Below, one piece after another: positions 35,282-46,379 of a stretch of DNA of 64,000 nucleotides. The translations under genes and the position numbers were made by a program. Numbering within the stretch: the first letter of the stretch is position 1; each line of letters starts with the position of its first letter. Below the pieces are notes generated by a model. The model had not been told where the DNA came from, did no database searches, and saw only the letters and a program-made list of their open reading frames with translations. Source of the stretch: Gemmatimonadota bacterium (GTDB lineage Bacteria > Gemmatimonadota > Gemmatimonadetes > Gemmatimonadales > GWC2-71-9); NCBI GenBank assembly GCA_003220795.1, contig QHTK01000045.1, positions 124,001-188,000 of the forward strand, given 5' to 3'.

Positions 35282-35310
35282 ACTCTAACTGGGACTTGGG
35301 GTTCCGTCAA
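35282..35310 (-). promoter_or_regulatory. Promoter of rplU-rpmA
   Basis: Minus strand: TTGACG (35310-35305), 17-base spacer, TAGAGT (35287-35282). The ATG is 10 bases beyond the -10, leaving about four leader bases and no Shine-Dalgarno. It gives the ribosomal genes a start separate from the rng transcript. Confidence 0.7.
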
Positions 35311-35333
35311 GGTGCGCCGTGCTCCTTCTGCTG

Positions 35334-36923
35334 TCACGCCACCGCGTACTGCTCCGTCACGTCCCGCCCCGCCGGCTGGGCCACCATGCGGAACTCGTCG
35401 AGGCGCATCATCGGGTCGTCGCGCACCTCGAGCTCGAGCCCGGTCTGCTTCTCGAGTTGACGCAGGAAGTTCGGCTCCTGCTCCACGAGATACAGCGCCA
35501 CTTCGGGGTGCAGCCGCACTGCGAGCTGGCGCTCCTTATGCTCGGCGCCAGCGCGCTTGAGCGAGCGCTCCATCCGCCGCACGACCACCTCGGGGCGAAA
35601 CACCCGGCCGGTCCCGTTGCAGGTGGGGCATTCGGCGGTCATCGAGTGCCATAGCGACGGGCGCACCCGCTGGCGCGTCATCTCGATCAGCCCCAGCTCA
35701 GAAACGGCGAACGCCTTGGTGCGCGCGCGGTCGCGACCGAGATGGGTCCGCAGCTCCTGCAGCACCTTATCGCGGTTGCCGCGCGACTCCATGTCGATGA
35801 AGTCCACCACGATGATCCCGCCGATGTCCCGCAGCCGCAGCTGGCGCGCCACTTCGCGAGCCGCCTCGAGGTTCGTCTTGAGGATCGTGCTCTCGGGGTC
35901 CTTCTTGCCGGTATAACGGCCGGTGTTCACGTCGATCGAGGTCAACGCCTCGGTGGGCTGGATGATGAGGTATCCGCCGGTCGGCAGCTCTACCCGCGGG
36001 ATGAAGAGCTTGCGGACCTCCGCTTCGATGTCGTACTCGTCGAACAGCGAGGCCTCGGCCGCGTGCAGCTTCACGCGCTCGATCAGATCCGGGTCGATCT
36101 GCTTCAAGTACTGCACGACCTCGTTGTGCAACATCTTCGAATCGACGAGCAGCGAGTCGACCTTGTCACTGAAGAGGTCGCGGATGATGCCGCGGGTGAG
36201 GCTGGTCTCGCGCTGCAGCAGCGCCGGCGGGCGCGCCGAGCTGGCCTTGCGCTTGATCTTCTTCCACATCTCGTACAGGTGGTCGATCTCGTGCTTGGAG
36301 CTCTGCTCGGTCAGATCTTCGGCCACCGTGCGGATGATCCAGCCGCCCGAGTCTTTGGGGACGAGCTTGGCGACCATGTCGCGGAGCTTGGCGCGCTGGT
36401 CGCGGTTCTCGATTTTGCGGGAGACGCCGACCTTCGAGGCGAACGGCATGTAGACCAGAAACCGGCCGGCGAGCGACACCTGCGCCGTGACGCGCGGTCC
36501 CTTGGTCCCGATGGGCTCTTTGATGACCTGGACGAGCTTGGCCTGACCCTTTTTCAGCTCGTCGGCGACGTTCGGCAGACGGCGTCGCGACCGGCCTCCT
36601 CCCCCCCCACCCCCTCTTTCTCCTCCCCCGCCGTTCGAGCCGCCATTGCCGTTGTCGGTGTCGTCGTCCGGATCGCGCGGCTCGTCTTCGTCCTCCGATT
36701 CGATCAGATCGGAGGCATGGAGGAAGGCGCTCTTTTCCGCGCCGATGTTGACGAAGGCCGCCTGTATCCCCGGCAGGACCGCGTCCACGGTGCCGAGGTA
36801 GATGTCACCCACCATGCGGCGGGCGTCGGGACGATCCACCAGGAGCTCAACAAGGCGGTCGTCCTCCAGGATGGCCACGCGGGTCTCCCGCGGGCTCCCG
36901 CTGATCAATATTTCCCGTTTCAA
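35334..36923 (-). CDS. rng: Ribonuclease E/G family endoribonuclease
   Basis: A 529-residue RNase G-like enzyme for rRNA maturation and mRNA decay. The S1 domain (GDIYLGTVDAVLPGIQAAFVNIG) is interrupted by an acidic, then Gly- and Arg-rich insert (about residues 75-117). The DNase-I-like catalytic core has TSIDVNTGRYTG and IGGIIVVDFIDM with both metal aspartates. The Zn-link is CPTCNGTG. The likely start is TTG at 36923 (KREILIS follows), with GAGG 9 bases before; an in-frame upstream extension has no similarity. The insert is encoded over a C-run at 36599-36608. Confidence 0.92.
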   Translation of the reverse strand: MKREILISGSPRETRVAILEDDRLVELLVDRPDARRMVGDIYLGTVDAVLPGIQAAFVNIGAEKSAFLHASDLIESEDEDEPRDPDDDTDNGNGGSNGGGGERGGGGGGGRSRRRLPNVADELKKGQAKLVQVIKEPIGTKGPRVTAQVSLAGRFLVYMPFASKVGVSRKIENRDQRAKLRDMVAKLVPKDSGGWIIRTVAEDLTEQSSKHEIDHLYEMWKKIKRKASSARPPALLQRETSLTRGIIRDLFSDKVDSLLVDSKMLHNEVVQYLKQIDPDLIERVKLHAAEASLFDEYDIEAEVRKLFIPRVELPTGGYLIIQPTEALTSIDVNTGRYTGKKDPESTILKTNLEAAREVARQLRLRDIGGIIVVDFIDMESRGNRDKVLQELRTHLGRDRARTKAFAVSELGLIEMTRQRVRPSLWHSMTAECPTCNGTGRVFRPEVVVRRMERSLKRAGAEHKERQLAVRLHPEVALYLVEQEPNFLRQLEKQTGLELEVRDDPMMRLDEFRMVAQPAGRDVTEQYAVA

Positions 36924-37098
36924 AGCATGTGCCCTCGATCCCGGACGGCCAGCAGCCCGTCGGGATCCGATTGTTGTCCCAGCAAGCACTCATTCCGAGC
37001 CGATGGACGGAGGAGGAGTTGACCCGATTGGATGGACCACCCGATCGTGGCGCACCGAAGGTGCTCAACGCGGCGAGCAGTCCGGAAGCCCAATGCAT
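36924..37098 (-). other. Long leader of rng with possible leaderless ORF
   Basis: From the promoter at 37133 to the TTG of rng lie about 175 bases. An 83-codon frame (37098-36847) opens with ATG exactly at the predicted transcription start and runs into rng in another frame. It has no recognisable similarity. Either it is a regulatory leader peptide or the leader is an RNA element, as in E. coli rne, which autoregulates through a long 5' end. Confidence 0.35.
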
Positions 37099-37104
37099 TC
37101 TCTA

Positions 37105-37133
37105 AATCTAAGTGGGCTTGCGACTTACGTCAA
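37105..37133 (-). promoter_or_regulatory. Promoter of rng
   Basis: Minus strand: TTGACG (37133-37128), 17-base spacer, TAGATT (37110-37105). The 12 bases around the -35, GTTGACGTAAGT, are identical to those at the yicC promoter. The predicted start is near 37098, leaving a 175-base leader before rng. Confidence 0.68.
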
Positions 37134-37153
37134 CAGCCCCGAGATTTCCTCCT

Positions 37154-39319
37154 ATGCTGCATGCACACAACGGCTTTCTGTATGCGGGGGTACTCCTGAC
37201 AGGCATGTTGCTCGGTGGGGCCGCCGAAGCGGCGCCCGGCCAAACGATCCAATATCCACCGGCGCGCCACAGCGACGTGGTGGAAGACTACCACGGCACG
37301 CGAGTGCCGGACCCGTACCGCTGGCTCGAGGAGCCCGACGCGCCGGAAACGCGCGCCTGGATCGAGGCGGAGAACCGGGTCACGGAATCGTACCTGGCCC
37401 AGATCCCGCAGCGGGCGACCCTCCGCCAGCGGCTCACGCAACTGTGGAACTATCCCAAATACGGCGCGCCATTCCACAAGGCGGGGCGGTTCTTCTTCTT
37501 CAAGAACGACGGCTTGCAGAACCAATCGGTGCTGTACAAGCAGGCGTCGCTCGTGGCCGATGCCGAGGTGCTGCTCGACGCGAACGTGCTGTCGCCGGAC
37601 GGGACCGTCGCGCTCTCCACGCTGGCGGTGTCGGAGGACGGTCGGCTGCTCGCCTACGGCACTTCGGCGAGCGGGTCGGATTGGGAGGAGTTCCACGTGC
37701 GCGACATCGCGACGGCGCGCGACCGGTCGGACCACCTGCGCTGGATCAAGTTCTCGGGCGCTTCGTGGACGCACGACGGCCGCGGGTTCTTCTACAGTCG
37801 CTACCCGGAAGCCGCCGAGCAGGCGTTGACGAGCGTCAATCGGTTCCAGAAGGTCTACTATCACCGCCTCGGCACCGATCAGGCGCAGGACGTGCTCGTG
37901 TACGAGCGTCCCGATCAACCGGACTGGGGGTTCGGCGCGGCAGTGACCGACGACGGCCGGTACGTCGTCCTGCACGTGTGGCTCGGCACCGACCGGCGGA
38001 ACCGCGTGTATTGTCTCGACCTGCGGAGCGCCACGCGCCCCAAGGTGACGGGCGCGGTGACGCGGCTGCTCGACGATTTCGACGCGGGCTACGGCTTCAT
38101 CGGCAACGATGGACCGGTGTTCTACTTTCTCACCGACCTGAATGCCCCGAAGAAACGCGTGATCGCCATCGACACCCGGCAGCCGGAGCGCGCGCGCTGG
38201 CGCGAGATCATCCCGGAGAGCGAGGACGTGCTCGAGGGCGTCCAGATCATCCACGATGAGTTCGTCGCGCACTACATGCACGATGCCCATTCGCGGCTGC
38301 GGCTGTTCGCGCTGGACGGGCGATTTCTCACGGACGTGGCGCTGCCGACGCTGGGTGCCGTGGCGTCGATCTCGGGGGAGCGCAAGGACGACGCGATGTT
38401 CTACGCGTTCACCTCGTTCCTGTACCCCACCACGATTTTCCGTTACGACTTCAGGCAAGGCACGTCGAGCGTCTTCAAGGCGCCGGCCATCGACTTCGAT
38501 CCGTCGGGGTACGAGACGAAACAGGTGTTCTACACCAGCAAGGACGGCACGCGTGTCCCGATGTTCGTCACCCACAAGAAGGGCATCAAGCTCGACGGCT
38601 CGAATCCGACGTATCTCTACGGCTACGGCGGGTTCAACATCAGTCTCACGCCGAGCTTCTCGGTGAGCGTGCTCGCGTGGCTCGAGCTGGGCGGTGTATA
38701 CGCCATGCCGAACCTGCGGGGCGGCGGTGAGTACGGCGAAGCGTGGCACCAGGCGGGAATGCACGAGAAGAAGCAGAACGTATTCGACGATTTCATGGCC
38801 GCCGCGGAGTATCTCATCGCGCAGGGTTATACGTCGCCGGCGAAGCTCGCGGTCGGGGGCGGCTCGAACGGGGGCCTGCTGGTAGGCGCGGCAATCACGC
38901 AACGCCCCGAGTTGTTCGGCGCGGCCCTGCCGGCGGTCGGCGTCATGGACATGTTGCGGTTCCACAAGTTCACGATCGGCTGGGCCTGGGTCACCGAGTT
39001 CGGCTCGGCGGACAGCGCGGCGCAGTTCCCGTATCTCTACAGGTACTCGCCGCTGCACAATCTCAAGGCCGGGACGCGGTATCCGGCGACATTGATCACG
39101 ACCGCCGATCACGACGATCGCGTGGTGCCGGGGCACTCCTTCAAGTTCGCAGCTGCCCTGCAGGCGGCGCAGGCGGGTCCCGCGCCCGTGCTGATCGAGA
39201 TCGAGACCAAGGCCGGGCATGGCGCCGGCAAGCCGACCAGCAAGGTGATCGAGGAGCAGGCGGATCGGTGGGCGTTTCTGGTGCGCAACCTGGGAATGGA
39301 GGTTGGTGGAGATCGGTGA
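37154..39319 (+). CDS. Secreted prolyl oligopeptidase (S9A)
   Basis: A 721-residue serine peptidase cutting short peptides after proline. The signal peptide ([19 protein letters not shown]) is followed by the S9A cap [14 protein letters not shown] and a seven-blade propeller. The hydrolase domain has the nucleophile in [11 protein letters not shown], Asp in [12 protein letters not shown] and His in [12 protein letters not shown] 37154 is preferred over GTG 37112 because of the signal peptide. A weak TTGCGA-N17-GAGATT ends 7 bases before that ATG. Confidence 0.92.
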   Translation: MLHAHNGFLYAGVLLTGMLLGGAAEAAPGQTIQYPPARHSDVVEDYHGTRVPDPYRWLEEPDAPETRAWIEAENRVTESYLAQIPQRATLRQRLTQLWNYPKYGAPFHKAGRFFFFKNDGLQNQSVLYKQASLVADAEVLLDANVLSPDGTVALSTLAVSEDGRLLAYGTSASGSDWEEFHVRDIATARDRSDHLRWIKFSGASWTHDGRGFFYSRYPEAAEQALTSVNRFQKVYYHRLGTDQAQDVLVYERPDQPDWGFGAAVTDDGRYVVLHVWLGTDRRNRVYCLDLRSATRPKVTGAVTRLLDDFDAGYGFIGNDGPVFYFLTDLNAPKKRVIAIDTRQPERARWREIIPESEDVLEGVQIIHDEFVAHYMHDAHSRLRLFALDGRFLTDVALPTLGAVASISGERKDDAMFYAFTSFLYPTTIFRYDFRQGTSSVFKAPAIDFDPSGYETKQVFYTSKDGTRVPMFVTHKKGIKLDGSNPTYLYGYGGFNISLTPSFSVSVLAWLELGGVYAMPNLRGGGEYGEAWHQAGMHEKKQNVFDDFMAAAEYLIAQGYTSPAKLAVGGGSNGGLLVGAAITQRPELFGAALPAVGVMDMLRFHKFTIGWAWVTEFGSADSAAQFPYLYRYSPLHNLKAGTRYPATLITTADHDDRVVPGHSFKFAAALQAAQAGPAPVLIEIETKAGHGAGKPTSKVIEEQADRWAFLVRNLGMEVGGDR

Positions 39320-39342
39320 AGGCTGGTGCAGGTTGCTTTTAG

Positions 39343-40563
39343 CTAGTCGACCAGGTCCCCGAGGAGCTGGCGGGCGATCACAATCCGCTGGATCTCGCTC
39401 GTGCCTTCGCCGATCTCGCAGATCTTGGCGTCCCGCATCATCCGCTCCACGGGATAGTCCGTGGTGTAGCCGTAGCCACCGTGCAGCTGGACGGCCTTGG
39501 TCGTGGCGCGCATGGCGAGCTCCGACGCGTACAGCTTCGCCATCGCGGCCTCCTTCTTGAACGGCTGGCCCGTCTGCTTGAGCCACGCCGAATGGTAGAC
39601 CAGGTGGGTCGCGGCCTCGATCTCGGTCGCCATGTCCGCGAGCGCGAAGTGCACGCCCTGAAAGCTCGCCACCGGCCGCCCGAATTGCTTGCGCGTGGCG
39701 GTGTACTGAAGGCACTCCTCCAAGGCCCCCTCCGCTAGCCCGAGCGCCAGCGCGCCGAGGCCGATGCGGCCGCCGTCCAGCGTGTGCAGGAATTGACGGA
39801 AGCCGTTGTTCACCGGTCCCAGCACATTTTCGCGGGGCACGACCGCGTCCTGGAACACGAGCTCCCGCGTGTCGGAGGCGCGCCAGCCCAGCTTGTCCTC
39901 CTTCTTGGCCGCCGCGACGCCGGGACACTTCGGAAGCGACGGGTCGTGACCGATCCCGACGCGTCTCGTTTCCTCGAGGTCACAGGTGTCCTTGGTGACG
40001 ATGAACGCGGTGATGCCGTGCGTCTTCTGGGCGGCGGGATCGGTGCGGGCGGTGACGACGAAGACCTCGCCCACCCCGGCGTGCGTGATGAAGATTTTGG
40101 AGCCGTTCAGGACATAGTGGTCGCCCCGGGCGACCGCCGTGGTCTTGGTGCCCCCGGCGTCCGAGCCGGCCCCGGGCTCCGTCAACCCGAAACCACCCAG
40201 CACCTTGCCGGCCGCCAGCAGCGGGACGTAACGCTGCTTCTGCTCGCCCGTCCCAAAGTCCATGATCGGTGAGGTGCCGAGCGTGGTGTGCGCGCTGACC
40301 GTGATCGCGTGGCTCGCATCGACCTTAGCGAGCTCGTGGATCACGACGATGTACGAGAGATAGTCCATCCCCGAGCCGCCGAGCTCCTCCGGCCAGGGGA
40401 TGCCGAACAGACCGAGCTCGGCCATGCGCTTCACGTTGTCCCAGGGGAAGCGGCTCTCGAGATCGTACGCCCTCGCGCTAGGCCGGATCACCTGGCTCGC
40501 GAAGTCGCGCACCATGTCGCGAACCTGGCGGTGCTGGTCGGTGAAGTAGAGGCTGTCGTGCAT
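39343..40563 (-). CDS. Acyl-CoA dehydrogenase
   Basis: A 406-residue flavoenzyme. It has [14 protein letters not shown] and the C-terminal [22 protein letters not shown] followed by EGTSEIQR, with the catalytic Glu region. It is nearest in pattern to short-chain acyl-CoA dehydrogenases; the true substrate is unknown. It follows ppc by 17 bases in the serine-cycle operon, so an acyl-CoA of glyoxylate regeneration or ordinary beta-oxidation are both possible. A TAGATT box ends 7 bases before the ATG, suggesting a second, leaderless start. Confidence 0.88.
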   Translation of the reverse strand: MHDSLYFTDQHRQVRDMVRDFASQVIRPSARAYDLESRFPWDNVKRMAELGLFGIPWPEELGGSGMDYLSYIVVIHELAKVDASHAITVSAHTTLGTSPIMDFGTGEQKQRYVPLLAAGKVLGGFGLTEPGAGSDAGGTKTTAVARGDHYVLNGSKIFITHAGVGEVFVVTARTDPAAQKTHGITAFIVTKDTCDLEETRRVGIGHDPSLPKCPGVAAAKKEDKLGWRASDTRELVFQDAVVPRENVLGPVNNGFRQFLHTLDGGRIGLGALALGLAEGALEECLQYTATRKQFGRPVASFQGVHFALADMATEIEAATHLVYHSAWLKQTGQPFKKEAAMAKLYASELAMRATTKAVQLHGGYGYTTDYPVERMMRDAKICEIGEGTSEIQRIVIARQLLGDLVD

Positions 40564-40580
40564 GGGTGGGAATCTAGCTC

Positions 40581-43316
40581 CTAGCCCGTCGTCCCGAACC
40601 CCGCGGCTATGCAGTTGATCGACAGGAGCAGCCCCGCCAGCGCGTCTTCTTGCCCCGCGCGGTAGCGCCGCAACAGCTCGATCTGTTGGTGGTTCACCTG
40701 GTTCAGCGTCGGCAACCGGCGGGAGAGCCGTTCCCGGAACTGTGGGAACCGCTCCGCCAGCACGCTCTCGCCGCTGAGGCGCCGCACCGCGTCGACGGTG
40801 CGGTGGTATTCGTCGGCGACCAGGGAAGCCAGCTCGTTCCGTACCCAGGGGTCGGCGACCAGATCAGCGTACGCGCGGGCGATATCGAGATCGACGTAGG
40901 CGAGCGTCTTCTCGGCCTCGTCCACGATCAGGCGGAACAGGCGGCAGCCGGCGAACATCCGCCCGAGCAACGCCGCTCCGCGCGCGCCCCGCACGTCGAG
41001 GAAGGTCGCGAGTCCAGTGCCGACCCCGTACCACCCGGGAATGCAGTGACGGTTCTGGGTCCACGCGAACACCCACGGGATCGCACGCAGGTCGCCGAGC
41101 GTGCGTGCGCCGAACCGTCGCGTGGGGCGCGACCCGATGTTGAGCAGCGCGATCTCCTCGAGGGGGCTCGCCGCCTGGAAGTACGTGACGAGATGGGGGT
41201 GCTCGATCAGCCGGCGATAGGCGGCGTGCGCTGCGCCGGACAGCGCTTCCATGGCCTCATCGAACTCGGCCGTGGGTACGAGCGCGTCCTCCCGCTCGGA
41301 CTTGAGGGAGTGCTCGAGCACGCTCGCGGCCAACAGCTCCGTCTGGTAGGCTGCCGTACCGCGGTTGGCGTACTTGAACGACACGACCTCCCCCTGCTCG
41401 GTGATGCGCAGGCGTCCGGCGATCGAGCCGGCCGGCTGCGCCGCGATGGCGCGCCCGGTCGGCGCCCCGCCCCGGCTCACCGATCCGCCGCGCCCGTGGA
41501 AGCACGCGATCGGGACGCCGCACTCTCGGCCGAGCCGCGTCAGCTTGAGCTGCGCCTTCGCCAGCTCCCAGTTCGACGTAAGGAAACCCCCGTCCTTGTT
41601 CGAGTCGGAATACCCGATCATGACCTCGTAGACGCCCCCCTGCGCGCGGATACTGCGCCGTATCAGGGGCACCTGCAGCAGGTCGTGCACGATCTCCGGC
41701 GCGCGCCGCAGGTCGTCGACGGACTCGAACAGCGGCACAATTGGCAGCGTGCAGCTCTCGGTGCCCGCCGCGTCGGCGAACAAGCCGGCTTCCTTGGCGA
41801 GCAGGCACGCGCCCAGCACGTCGGCCGCGTCGTGGGTCATGCTGAGGATGAAGGTGCCGATCGCCTCGCGGTCGAGCTCGTCCCGCAGCTCGCGGATCAA
41901 CCGGAACATGCCGAGCGTCTCGGCCGCCTCGGGGGGGAGCGTGGGCGGCGGGCAGTCGGCGGGGGGCCGGAGCGGGCGGGTGAGCTCGCCCTGCAGCCAG
42001 GCCGCCCAGGCGGGCGACTGGGGCGCGGGGGCCTGGGAGTCGCCGGGGTGCCGCGCGCGCCACAGCGCGGTGAGCGCGGCGGTGAGTCGCGTGGTGTTTT
42101 CCCGCACGTCGAGTCGGAAGGTGCTGAACCGAAACGCCTCCACCTCGCGTCGCACCGGCCGCACGAGCCGCGCGGCGGCGTGCGCGGCGCGGGCATCGGC
42201 GAGGCCCGACTCGAGCGTCTGCAGGTCGGCGATGAGCTCGTCCGCCGCGCGGTAGCCCGCGGCATCCGGGGAGGGGGCCGTCGTGCCGTGCTCCGCGCAC
42301 GTGAGCGTGGCGTCCAGGCGCCGCAGCATGCACGCGACGTACTGGCGGAACACCTCGCCGGGGTTGCGCGCGGCGATGTGCTCGCCGGCCCCGCTCTGGT
42401 CGACCTGGCGAGCGAGGGCCTCCCGGAACTCGAGGCTGATCCGGGCCGCGCGCTCAGTGGCGGAGAGCGCCCGCAACAGCTCGCCCAGCCGTTGCCGGTA
42501 GCGGCGCAGACTCGCGACGCGATTGTCGTACACGGTCCGGCGCGTCACCTCGTTGGTGACGAAGGGATTGCCGTCACGGTCGCCGCCGATCCACGACCCG
42601 AACTGGAAAAATGACGGCACCTGAAACTGCCCCTCAGGATAGGCCTGGCGCAGCGCGCGCTCGAGCTTGTCCACGAGGTCGGGGACGACGTCGAACAGGT
42701 TCTCCGTCACGAAGTACAGTCCCCAGGCGAGCTCCTGGGCGACCGTGGGCTTCTCCAGTCGCAGCTCGCCGGTGAGCCACAGCAGCTCGATCTCCGTTCG
42801 CACGGCGTTGATCAGGTCGCTCCGCTCGCGCGGGGTCCAGCGCGGCGCTTCGAGCTCGACCAGCCGGCGGTAGATCCGGCGGTGCTTCTCGAGCACGGTG
42901 ACGCGTTTGGCCTCGGTAGGATGGGCGGTGATCACCGGTCGGACGCGCAGGCGTGCCACGAGCGCCCGCATCTCGTCTGCCGAGACCCCCTGGGCGGCGG
43001 CGGCGCTCACGACCTGAGCGAACGTGCCCCGCAGCTGCTCGGGGCCCCGCTCCACCTCCGCCTGGCGCCGCTGGCGCATCGCGGCGTTCTGTTCGGCGAT
43101 GGAGAGCAGCTGGAACCACGTCCCCTGCGCCTGGATGGCGCGCGCGATCAGCTCGGGGGACGCTCCAGCAGCCGTGGGCTGGCCCCGCAGCACTGGCTCG
43201 AGCTCCGGCTGATGCGCGCGGATCACATCGAGAAACTGGTCGAACAACAACTCCGCCACATCGTCGAGGTACTCGGAGGCGGTGAGGGCGGCGGAGACGA
43301 GACGGTTGTCGCTCAC
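40581..43316 (-). CDS. ppc: Phosphoenolpyruvate carboxylase
   Basis: A 911-residue full-length enzyme fixing bicarbonate onto PEP to form oxaloacetate. It carries the catalytic His in [27 protein letters not shown] and the glycine loop [12 protein letters not shown]. The C-terminus (AAGFGTTG) is close to the usual AAGMRNTG. In the serine cycle this step makes the C4 precursor of malate, and its position between hprA and the dehydrogenase supports that role. It overlaps hprA by 4 bases. Confidence 0.97.
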   Translation of the reverse strand: MSDNRLVSAALTASEYLDDVAELLFDQFLDVIRAHQPELEPVLRGQPTAAGASPELIARAIQAQGTWFQLLSIAEQNAAMRQRRQAEVERGPEQLRGTFAQVVSAAAAQGVSADEMRALVARLRVRPVITAHPTEAKRVTVLEKHRRIYRRLVELEAPRWTPRERSDLINAVRTEIELLWLTGELRLEKPTVAQELAWGLYFVTENLFDVVPDLVDKLERALRQAYPEGQFQVPSFFQFGSWIGGDRDGNPFVTNEVTRRTVYDNRVASLRRYRQRLGELLRALSATERAARISLEFREALARQVDQSGAGEHIAARNPGEVFRQYVACMLRRLDATLTCAEHGTTAPSPDAAGYRAADELIADLQTLESGLADARAAHAAARLVRPVRREVEAFRFSTFRLDVRENTTRLTAALTALWRARHPGDSQAPAPQSPAWAAWLQGELTRPLRPPADCPPPTLPPEAAETLGMFRLIRELRDELDREAIGTFILSMTHDAADVLGACLLAKEAGLFADAAGTESCTLPIVPLFESVDDLRRAPEIVHDLLQVPLIRRSIRAQGGVYEVMIGYSDSNKDGGFLTSNWELAKAQLKLTRLGRECGVPIACFHGRGGSVSRGGAPTGRAIAAQPAGSIAGRLRITEQGEVVSFKYANRGTAAYQTELLAASVLEHSLKSEREDALVPTAEFDEAMEALSGAAHAAYRRLIEHPHLVTYFQAASPLEEIALLNIGSRPTRRFGARTLGDLRAIPWVFAWTQNRHCIPGWYGVGTGLATFLDVRGARGAALLGRMFAGCRLFRLIVDEAEKTLAYVDLDIARAYADLVADPWVRNELASLVADEYHRTVDAVRRLSGESVLAERFPQFRERLSRRLPTLNQVNHQQIELLRRYRAGQEDALAGLLLSINCIAAGFGTTG

Positions 43317-44293
43317 ACCACGCGATCGCGCGGGGCGGATCCGGCGAAGAACGCCGCGAGGTTGTCCAACGCCCGCATGCCCATGGCCACACGCGTCTCT
43401 TGGGTGGCGCTGCCCAGGTGCGGCAGCAGCACGACGTTCTCCATGGTCAGGAGAGCGGGCGTCACGTGAGGCTCCTGCTCATACACGTCGAGCGCGGCCC
43501 CGGCGATCTGCCGGCGCTCGAGCGCGGCGACGAGCGCCGCTTCGTCCACGATGTCGCCGCGGGCGGTATTGATGAGGAAAGCGGTGGGCCGCATGAGGGC
43601 GAGCCGCTCGGCGTTCATCAGGTGGCGGGTTTCGGGCGTGGCCGGGGAATGCAGCGACACGAAGTCGGCTTCGCGCAGCACGTCTTCCACCGTGGCCTTC
43701 GGCTCGGCCGCGAGATCGGCGACGACGTTGGCGGGTGGCGGATAGGGGTCGTGAAACACCACGTGCATCCCAAACCCCTGATGGGCACGGCGCGCCACCG
43801 CCCGGCCGATCCGACCCAGTCCGATCAGTCCCAACGTCTTGCCGCTGACCTTGGTGCCGAGCATGTGCGTGGGTCGCCACCCCGTCCACGTGCCGCTCCG
43901 CACATGCCGCTCCCCTTCCCCCGCGCGGCGCGCCACCATGAGCATGAGCATGATGGCGTCGTCCGCGGTGTCGTCGGTGAGGACGTCGGGCGTGTTCGTG
44001 ACGACGAGGCCGCGGGCTTTGGCGGCGGCGACGTCGATGTGATTGTATCCGACGCCGAAATTCGCGAGGATCCGCGCCCGCAGCGGCTCGACGGCGAGCG
44101 TCTGGGCGGTGATGCGGTCGCTCACCGTGGGCACGAGGGCATCCGCGCCGCGCAGCGCCTCGCGCAGTTCCGCGGTCGTGAACGAGTGGTCGTCCTGGTT
44201 CACGCGCGCGTCGAATTCCTGCGCCAGCCGCTGCTCCACGGGCGCCGGGAGCCGTCGCGTCACGACGACCGTCGGCCGGCTCCGCCCACTCAC
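43313..44293 (-). CDS. hprA: Hydroxypyruvate reductase / D-glycerate dehydrogenase
   Basis: A 326-residue D-2-hydroxyacid dehydrogenase. The Rossmann motif is [13 protein letters not shown]; catalytic residues are Arg in [11 protein letters not shown], Glu in YEQEP and His in [13 protein letters not shown]. The N-terminal substrate domain includes [11 protein letters not shown]. In a serine cycle it reduces hydroxypyruvate (from the Sga reaction) to glycerate. The GTG start overlaps mtkB (GTGA). The symbol rests on operon context; the sequence alone gives the broader family. Confidence 0.86.
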   Translation of the reverse strand: MSGRSRPTVVVTRRLPAPVEQRLAQEFDARVNQDDHSFTTAELREALRGADALVPTVSDRITAQTLAVEPLRARILANFGVGYNHIDVAAAKARGLVVTNTPDVLTDDTADDAIMLMLMVARRAGEGERHVRSGTWTGWRPTHMLGTKVSGKTLGLIGLGRIGRAVARRAHQGFGMHVVFHDPYPPPANVVADLAAEPKATVEDVLREADFVSLHSPATPETRHLMNAERLALMRPTAFLINTARGDIVDEAALVAALERRQIAGAALDVYEQEPHVTPALLTMENVVLLPHLGSATQETRVAMGMRALDNLAAFFAGSAPRDRVV

Positions 44294-45204
44294 GGCGAGA
44301 CCATCACCCGGCGGGCGGGCTTTCGCGCCAGCGCCTGGGCGACGGTGGCGCCGAGGTCGGCGGGACTGGGCGCGACGACGAGGCCCGCCGAGCGCATGAT
44401 CTCGGCCTTCTCGGCCGCGGTGTCACCAAACGCCGAGATGATCGCGCCGGCGTGCCCCATGCGCCGGCCCTTCGGCGCCGTGAGGCCGGCGACGTACCCG
44501 ATCACTGGCTTGGTCATGTGCTCCTTGACGAAGCGGGCCGCGTCCGCCTCCTGCGGGCCGCCGATCTCGCCGATCATCATGACCGCGTCGGTCTCCGGAT
44601 CCTCTTCGAACAGCGCCAGCAGGTCGACAAACGAGCTCCCGTTGATGGGATCGCCGCCGATCCCCACGCTCGTCGTAATGCCGACGCCGAGCGCCTGCAT
44701 CTGTGCGGCCGCTTCATAGCCGAGGGTGCCGGAGCGCGTGACCACGCCGACGGCGCCGCGCGTGTAGATGTGACCCGGCATGATTCCCATCATGGCCTTG
44801 CCCGGGCTGATCACGCCGGCGCAGTTGGGGCCGATCAGGCGGGTACGCCGCTCCTTGGCGTAGCGCCACAGGTACCGCTTGACGCGCATCATGTCCTGGG
44901 CGGGGACGCCGTCGGTGATCGTCACGACGAGCCGGATGCCGGCGTCGGCCGCCTCCATGACGGCATCGGCGCAGAACGGGGCCGGCACCAGCACGAGCGA
45001 GGCCACGGCGCCGGTGGCCGCGACCGCCTCCTTGACGGTATTGAACACCGGCCGCTCGAGGTGCGTGGCGCCGCCCTTCCCCGGCGTCACGCCGCCCACG
45101 ACGTGCGTGCCGTAGGCGATCATCTCTTTCGCGTGGAACGTGCCCTTGTCGCCCGTGAAGCCCTGAACGATGACGGGGGTGCGCTCGTCCAGCAGGATGC
45201 TCAT
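44290..45204 (-). CDS. mtkB: Malate-CoA ligase subunit beta (succinyl-CoA synthetase alpha-like)
   Basis: A 304-residue CoA-binding ligase subunit. It has the CoA site [12 protein letters not shown] and [14 protein letters not shown], with the phosphorylated His in [14 protein letters not shown]. Sequence alone would also fit succinyl-CoA synthetase alpha. The neighbours (mtkA-like partner, malyl-CoA lyase, Sga, HprA, Ppc) make malate thiokinase the better call: malate + ATP + CoA to malyl-CoA. ATG 45204 overlaps the mtkA stop. Confidence 0.88.
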   Translation of the reverse strand: MSILLDERTPVIVQGFTGDKGTFHAKEMIAYGTHVVGGVTPGKGGATHLERPVFNTVKEAVAATGAVASLVLVPAPFCADAVMEAADAGIRLVVTITDGVPAQDMMRVKRYLWRYAKERRTRLIGPNCAGVISPGKAMMGIMPGHIYTRGAVGVVTRSGTLGYEAAAQMQALGVGITTSVGIGGDPINGSSFVDLLALFEEDPETDAVMMIGEIGGPQEADAARFVKEHMTKPVIGYVAGLTAPKGRRMGHAGAIISAFGDTAAEKAEIMRSAGLVVAPSPADLGATVAQALARKPARRVMVSP

Positions 45205-46376
45205 GCCGCTCGCGCCCCGTCGCGCGCCGCCACCACCCGGTCGGCCGCTTCCGCGAGCGTGTCGGTCGTGATGATCGGCAGCCCGCTCTCCTTCAGGATG
45301 CGGCGGCCTTCCTGCACGTTGGTCCCGGCGAGCCGGACCACCAGGGGGACCGTGACCTGGACCTCGCGGACCGCCTGCACCACGCCCTGCGCGACCCAGT
45401 CGCACCGGTTGATGCCGGCGAACACGTTGACGAGGATGGCGCGCACGTTCTTGTCCGAGAGCACCAGGCGGAACGCGGCGGCCACCCGGTCGGGCGAGGC
45501 GCCGCCGCCGATGTCGAGGAAGTTGGCCGGCTCGCCCCCGGCGTGCTTGATCATGTCCATGGTGGCCATCGCGAGCCCCGCCCCGTTGATGATGCAGCCG
45601 ATATCCCCGTCCAGCGCCACGTAATTGAGCCCGTGCTGAGCGGCCTCGGCCTCACGCGGATCCTCCTGCGCGTAATCCCGCAGCTCGGCCACATTGGGCC
45701 GGCGGAACATCGCGTTGTCGTCGAAGCTCATCTTCACGTCGAGCGCCAGCACCCGCCCGTCCGCGGTGACGACGAGCGGATTGATCTCGACCATGGTCGC
45801 GTCCAGTTCCCGGAACGCGCGATATGCCCCGAGGATGACGACGACGGCCTGATTCACCTGTGCGGGTGCGAGACCCAGCCCGAACGCGAGCTCGCGCGCC
45901 TGGAACGCCTGCATGCCGACCGCAGGCTCGACGACTTCGCGGAGGATCGCCTCGGGCTCGCGCTGGGCGATCTCCTCGATCTCCATACCGCCGTGCGGGT
46001 GCGCGACGACGACGATGCGCTCGCGCCCGCGGTCGAGGACGAGCCCGAGGTACAACTCGCGCGCGATCGGCAGCGCCTCTTCGACGAGCAGGCGGTGGAC
46101 CGGGAGGCCGTCCGGCCCGGTCTGGGCGGTCACGAGCGTTTTCCCCAGCAGCTCCTTGGCTGCCTGGCGGACGTCGACGTCCCCGGCGCAGAGCCGGACG
46201 CCGCCCGCCTTGCCGCGAGCGCCCGAATGGATTTGGGCCTTCACCACCCAGCGGCTGCCCCCGATCTCGACGGCGCGATACACGGCCTGATCCGCGCTGT
46301 AGGCGACCCCGCCCTTGGGCACGCCAACCCCGAACCCGGCCAGCAGCTCCTTCGCCTGGTATTCGTGAATATTCAC
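45201..46376 (-). CDS. mtkA: Malate-CoA ligase subunit alpha (succinyl-CoA synthetase beta-like)
   Basis: A 391-residue ATP-grasp ligase subunit. It begins [21 protein letters not shown] with the nucleotide-binding [14 protein letters not shown]. The stretches [29 protein letters not shown] and [13 protein letters not shown] follow MtkA of Methylobacterium closely as I recall it. The GTG at 46376 lies 3 bases from the mcl stop. With mtkB it forms malyl-CoA for the lyase encoded upstream. Confidence 0.88.
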   Translation of the reverse strand: MNIHEYQAKELLAGFGVGVPKGGVAYSADQAVYRAVEIGGSRWVVKAQIHSGARGKAGGVRLCAGDVDVRQAAKELLGKTLVTAQTGPDGLPVHRLLVEEALPIARELYLGLVLDRGRERIVVVAHPHGGMEIEEIAQREPEAILREVVEPAVGMQAFQARELAFGLGLAPAQVNQAVVVILGAYRAFRELDATMVEINPLVVTADGRVLALDVKMSFDDNAMFRRPNVAELRDYAQEDPREAEAAQHGLNYVALDGDIGCIINGAGLAMATMDMIKHAGGEPANFLDIGGGASPDRVAAAFRLVLSDKNVRAILVNVFAGINRCDWVAQGVVQAVREVQVTVPLVVRLAGTNVQEGRRILKESGLPIITTDTLAEAADRVVAARDGARAA

Positions 46377-46379
46377 GGG

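Noticed and set aside
39297-39342. GGTTGG-like purine-rich stretch as another radA-type element
   Set aside because: Only short imperfect similarity (GGAGGTTGGTGGA) and no inverted partner; it lies over the end of the peptidase gene.
37130-39928. A 932-codon open frame antisense to the prolyl oligopeptidase
   Set aside because: GC-rich shadow frame: it runs opposite a protein with complete S9 motifs, has Arg/Val-rich composition and no recognisable domain. Several frames of 250-650 codons elsewhere are of the same kind.
44290-46376. The ligase pair as ordinary succinyl-CoA synthetase (sucCD)
   Set aside because: Motifs alone allow it, but direct coupling to malyl-CoA lyase, Sga, HprA and Ppc, and the MtkA-like [11 protein letters not shown] stretch, favour malate-CoA ligase. 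Kept as a stated alternative.
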